Positions 61,561 to 64,000 of a stretch of DNA of 64,000 nucleotides are shown one piece after another. The stretch's first letter is position 1. Each line of letters begins with the position of its first letter. Source of the DNA: Cytospora piceicola (Eukaryota > Ascomycota > Sordariomycetes > Diaporthales > Cytosporaceae); the NCBI GenBank assembly GCA_023375675.1, contig JALQBC010000001.1, positions 1,984,001 through 2,048,000 of the forward strand, read 5' to 3'. The translations under genes were made by a program, and so were the position numbers. Under the pieces are notes generated by a model. That model searched no databases. It was not told the DNA's origin and worked only from the letters and a program-made list of their open reading frames with translations.

Positions 61561-64000
61561 TTAAAGCTCGGGATAGTCGTGTTAAACCTATTTATAAGAC
61601 GCGACCTAGCTATATTTACGGCGGCGTATACGATAGTAAAGAGTATATCCTTCTTCTTTTTATCGGTAAATTTAACCTTAAAACGCCTTTAAGTGTTTTA
61701 AATTATACTGTTCTTTTAAAGGGAGACGGTAGGCCGGATAAGGTAGAAAACTATTTCGTAAAGGGCCTATAATACGTTTAGGTTATATATAGCGCGGAAG
61801 GCTATATAGTTATAGCGGTTATAGGTAAAGTCGTTAATAATAAGTAAGAGGCTATAAGCTTTATTCTTTTCTTTTATATTACGGAAGGAGTTAGCTTAAT
61901 AGTTATAGTAGTATTTTAACGGGGCTAAGGCGGTAAGGCTTATAAAGGACGGATATAAGTAATAACGTTAAAGAATAAAGGTTTTAAAAAGGTTATTAAG
62001 TTATAAAGTTAAAGGTAAGAAAACAGTAAAATTATATTTTATATATCGTTCTTAATATATAGGCTATTACTTTTATAGAGGCCGGGATTGCTGTTTATAA
62101 TCGTTTTTACGTTATATATATTTTATTATATATTAAGATATAGTTTAAGGATAATATCCTTTAAAGTTAAATATCTTTCCGAAAAGGTAAAATACCCGAA
62201 TAATATTTTACCGAGCGAGAAATAATTAGTTTCGAGAGATATAGGTAAAAGTATATATTATACGGCGTATAACTTTAGCTACTTAATAGGCGGATACTTA
62301 AACGAGCGGTATAAAAGTCTTAATAATATATATATTTAAGCCGAACGAAGACTATAATTAAAGCGGCTTATTATAGCTTTAATAATACTGTTTATTATAC
62401 TTAACGATAATATATCCTGTTACTACTTAGTAACTATAATTAAAACTAATTATTAACACTTATATACCCTTCGTTATAATAGTATAGCCTAATAGTATAA
62501 AACGAAACTATTTAGCACTATAATTTAAAATATATACTATTATTTTATACGTTTTTCGTTAATATTTACTATTATAACCTGAAGCCTTTATTACTATAAA
62601 TACAATCTTCTTCGATATTTAAAAAGGTTAGACCGGAAAAATAAGATATAAAACATATACTTATATATAAAACTACTATCCGGCGAGTTTTTAGTACTTA
62701 ACGAGTTTAAGCTAAAATAAACTAACTAAAGAGATTAGTTAAGTATCGAATAAACTACGTTATTAAATAAACAGATAATAAAATAACTTACCGGAAGGCT
62801 TAAGGCTAAAGGTACTAAATAAATTTATTAGAACTAGTCTACGTTAACTTAAGGTATAGCGTTAGGCCTCGGGTATTAACGTATTAATAACAGATATTAT
62901 AAATTACTATAACGATAGAGCGAATAGTAATATAGACTAAACGTTTTACTATAGTCTTAACTATACTTCGAATAAAGGGTTAAAGTAGCGATTTATTATA
63001 GGATCTGTTTCAAATAAAAGGGTTAAAGGAGTAACTACTTTTAAATAATACGATTATATAAAATATATTACTTTAGTTTTTAAGGTTAGCCGCCTAGAGA
63101 CTAAATCTTAATATATTTAAGTAGTTATTAAGTTCGTAATATAGACCGACGTAAAGATTTCGAGGCTGTAAGATATTATAGGACGTACTCCGAATTAGGA
63201 CGTTAGATTAAATAGTCTTAAACAGTATATTTATAAAATATATTAGGTTTAGTATTTAAGGTTAGTTACCCGGAAACTAAAACCGATAAGTTTTAGTAGT
63301 TATTAAGTATAATATAAGACAGTATAAAGATTTCGGGCTAAGACTTATAGGAAGAACAGGTATATATATAAAATAAATATAAGGTAAAAGGTATTTATAA
63401 GTACTTAGTATTAAAGTATTAGGCTAACTACCTATATACTTTATTATTAGGCGATTATAATACGGTTAAAGCAATCGGGAGCGTATAATTAGTATATACT
63501 TAGGTATAGCTACTTTTACCGGTAGCTACTTATAGATACTTTCGTATTAGTTTATAATAAAAACTTAAACAGAAAATAAACGAAAGTTATAGTATTATTA
63601 TAAGTAAGTAAAAAAGTACGTTAAAAACCTAAAGGTCGATAAAATATATAAATATCTGCTTATTACATAGCTTATCTGTTTTCGTAATTTTATTACTTTT
63701 AACGTCTTCTGTTTTACTTAAGCTTTTTATCTTTATTATAAACCGATACCGAACTATTTACCTTAACTTTATTAGCTTATCGATAATATCGGCCGTAAAC
63801 TCCTTCCGTAACTTCAAGGATAGTCTATAGTATTAGATTAAGCCTTTATACTTTAAGACCGAAGTATTTTATATTCTTTCGTACTATAAGATATTATAGA
63901 AGGACGAAGACTATACCGCCCTGTCGAATAATAAAATAAAATTAGTTATCGGTAACGCCTTCGACTAGTATAATATTAGGCTTAATAACCTTTTCCGGTA

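Larger units (their letters stand above)
44751..64000. repeat. AT-rich, RIP-mutated repeat block without intact genes
   Basis: Over 19 kb of AT-rich DNA with abundant TpA and very few CpA or TpG (for example 48001-48060 contains neither), while CpG is still common. Both strands are saturated with TAA and TAG, and no ATG-initiated frame of useful length exists. This is the pattern of repeat-induced point mutation, which converts CpA to TpA (TpG to TpA on the other strand) in duplicated DNA during the sexual cycle. The block runs off the right end. It contains the relics and tandem repeats listed below. Such blocks form centromeres, subtelomeres or transposon islands in filamentous ascomycetes. 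Confidence 0.9.

Noticed and set aside
61471..61692. A 73-codon GTG-started frame in the RIP block
   Set aside because: A hydrophobic text produced by a 36-bp tandem repeat, without ATG, in DNA otherwise full of stops.

Overview
This looks like genomic DNA of a filamentous ascomycete (Pezizomycotina, probably a Sordariomycete; the exact taxon cannot be fixed from the sequence). The reasons are the short GT-AG introns (mostly 55-240 bases), the gene set (Zn2Cys6 regulator, HET-like protein, ACS-family transporter, mannitol-1-phosphate dehydrogenase, a small secreted cysteine-rich protein), and a large block of AT-rich DNA nearly emptied of CpA and TpG, the signature of repeat-induced point mutation (RIP).

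The window has two parts. From 1 to about 43.7 kb it is ordinary gene-bearing DNA. In order: GAL7 (-) and ADA2 (+) diverge from one promoter region; a CHIP/STUB1-like TPR/U-box ubiquitin ligase (-); a lone small secreted protein (+); an ACS-family MFS permease (+); a PHS1/PTPLA-type 3-hydroxyacyl-CoA dehydratase (+); a TauD-type 2-oxoglutarate dioxygenase (+); a large HET/TIR-like membrane protein (+); SEC27, the beta'-COP subunit of the COPI coat (-); mannitol-1-phosphate 5-dehydrogenase (-); a 4.6-kb stretch without a recognisable gene; a GST-like protein (-); DUR3, a urea/polyamine:cation symporter with a pair of GATA sites upstream (-); an unrecognised two-exon protein (-); a tiny charged protein with a probable intron (-); and a Zn2Cys6 transcription factor (+). 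Exon borders were worked out by hand from reading frame, splice sites and family motifs; all joined reading frames close without stops.

From about 43.98 kb the character changes. A GC-rich satellite-like array (about ten copies of a CGGTCGGTCCG core interleaved with CACGTGAC) runs to about 44.6 kb. A 9-bp microsatellite (TGTGATGGC) follows, in which TpG-to-TpA changes pile up toward the right. From about 44.75 kb to the end (64 kb) the DNA is AT-rich, saturated with TAA/TAG in all frames, and without intact genes. It contains telomere-like CCTTAA repeats, several tandem repeats, and at least three coding relics. The clearest is a minus-strand relic of over 3.2 kb in one uninterrupted frame with SNF2-family ATPase motifs (P-loop near 49.72 kb, motif V/VI near 47.9 kb) and an in-frame (PPAKQ)n repeat. 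Because RIP acts on duplicated DNA, this gene was probably multi-copy, as part of a transposon or a subtelomeric or pericentromeric family.

The genes do not form an obvious biosynthetic cluster. Several (the permease, TauD-type enzyme, DUR3 and GST) fit nutrient scavenging and stress handling. The most unusual content is the euchromatin/RIP boundary structure and the SNF2 relic beyond it.
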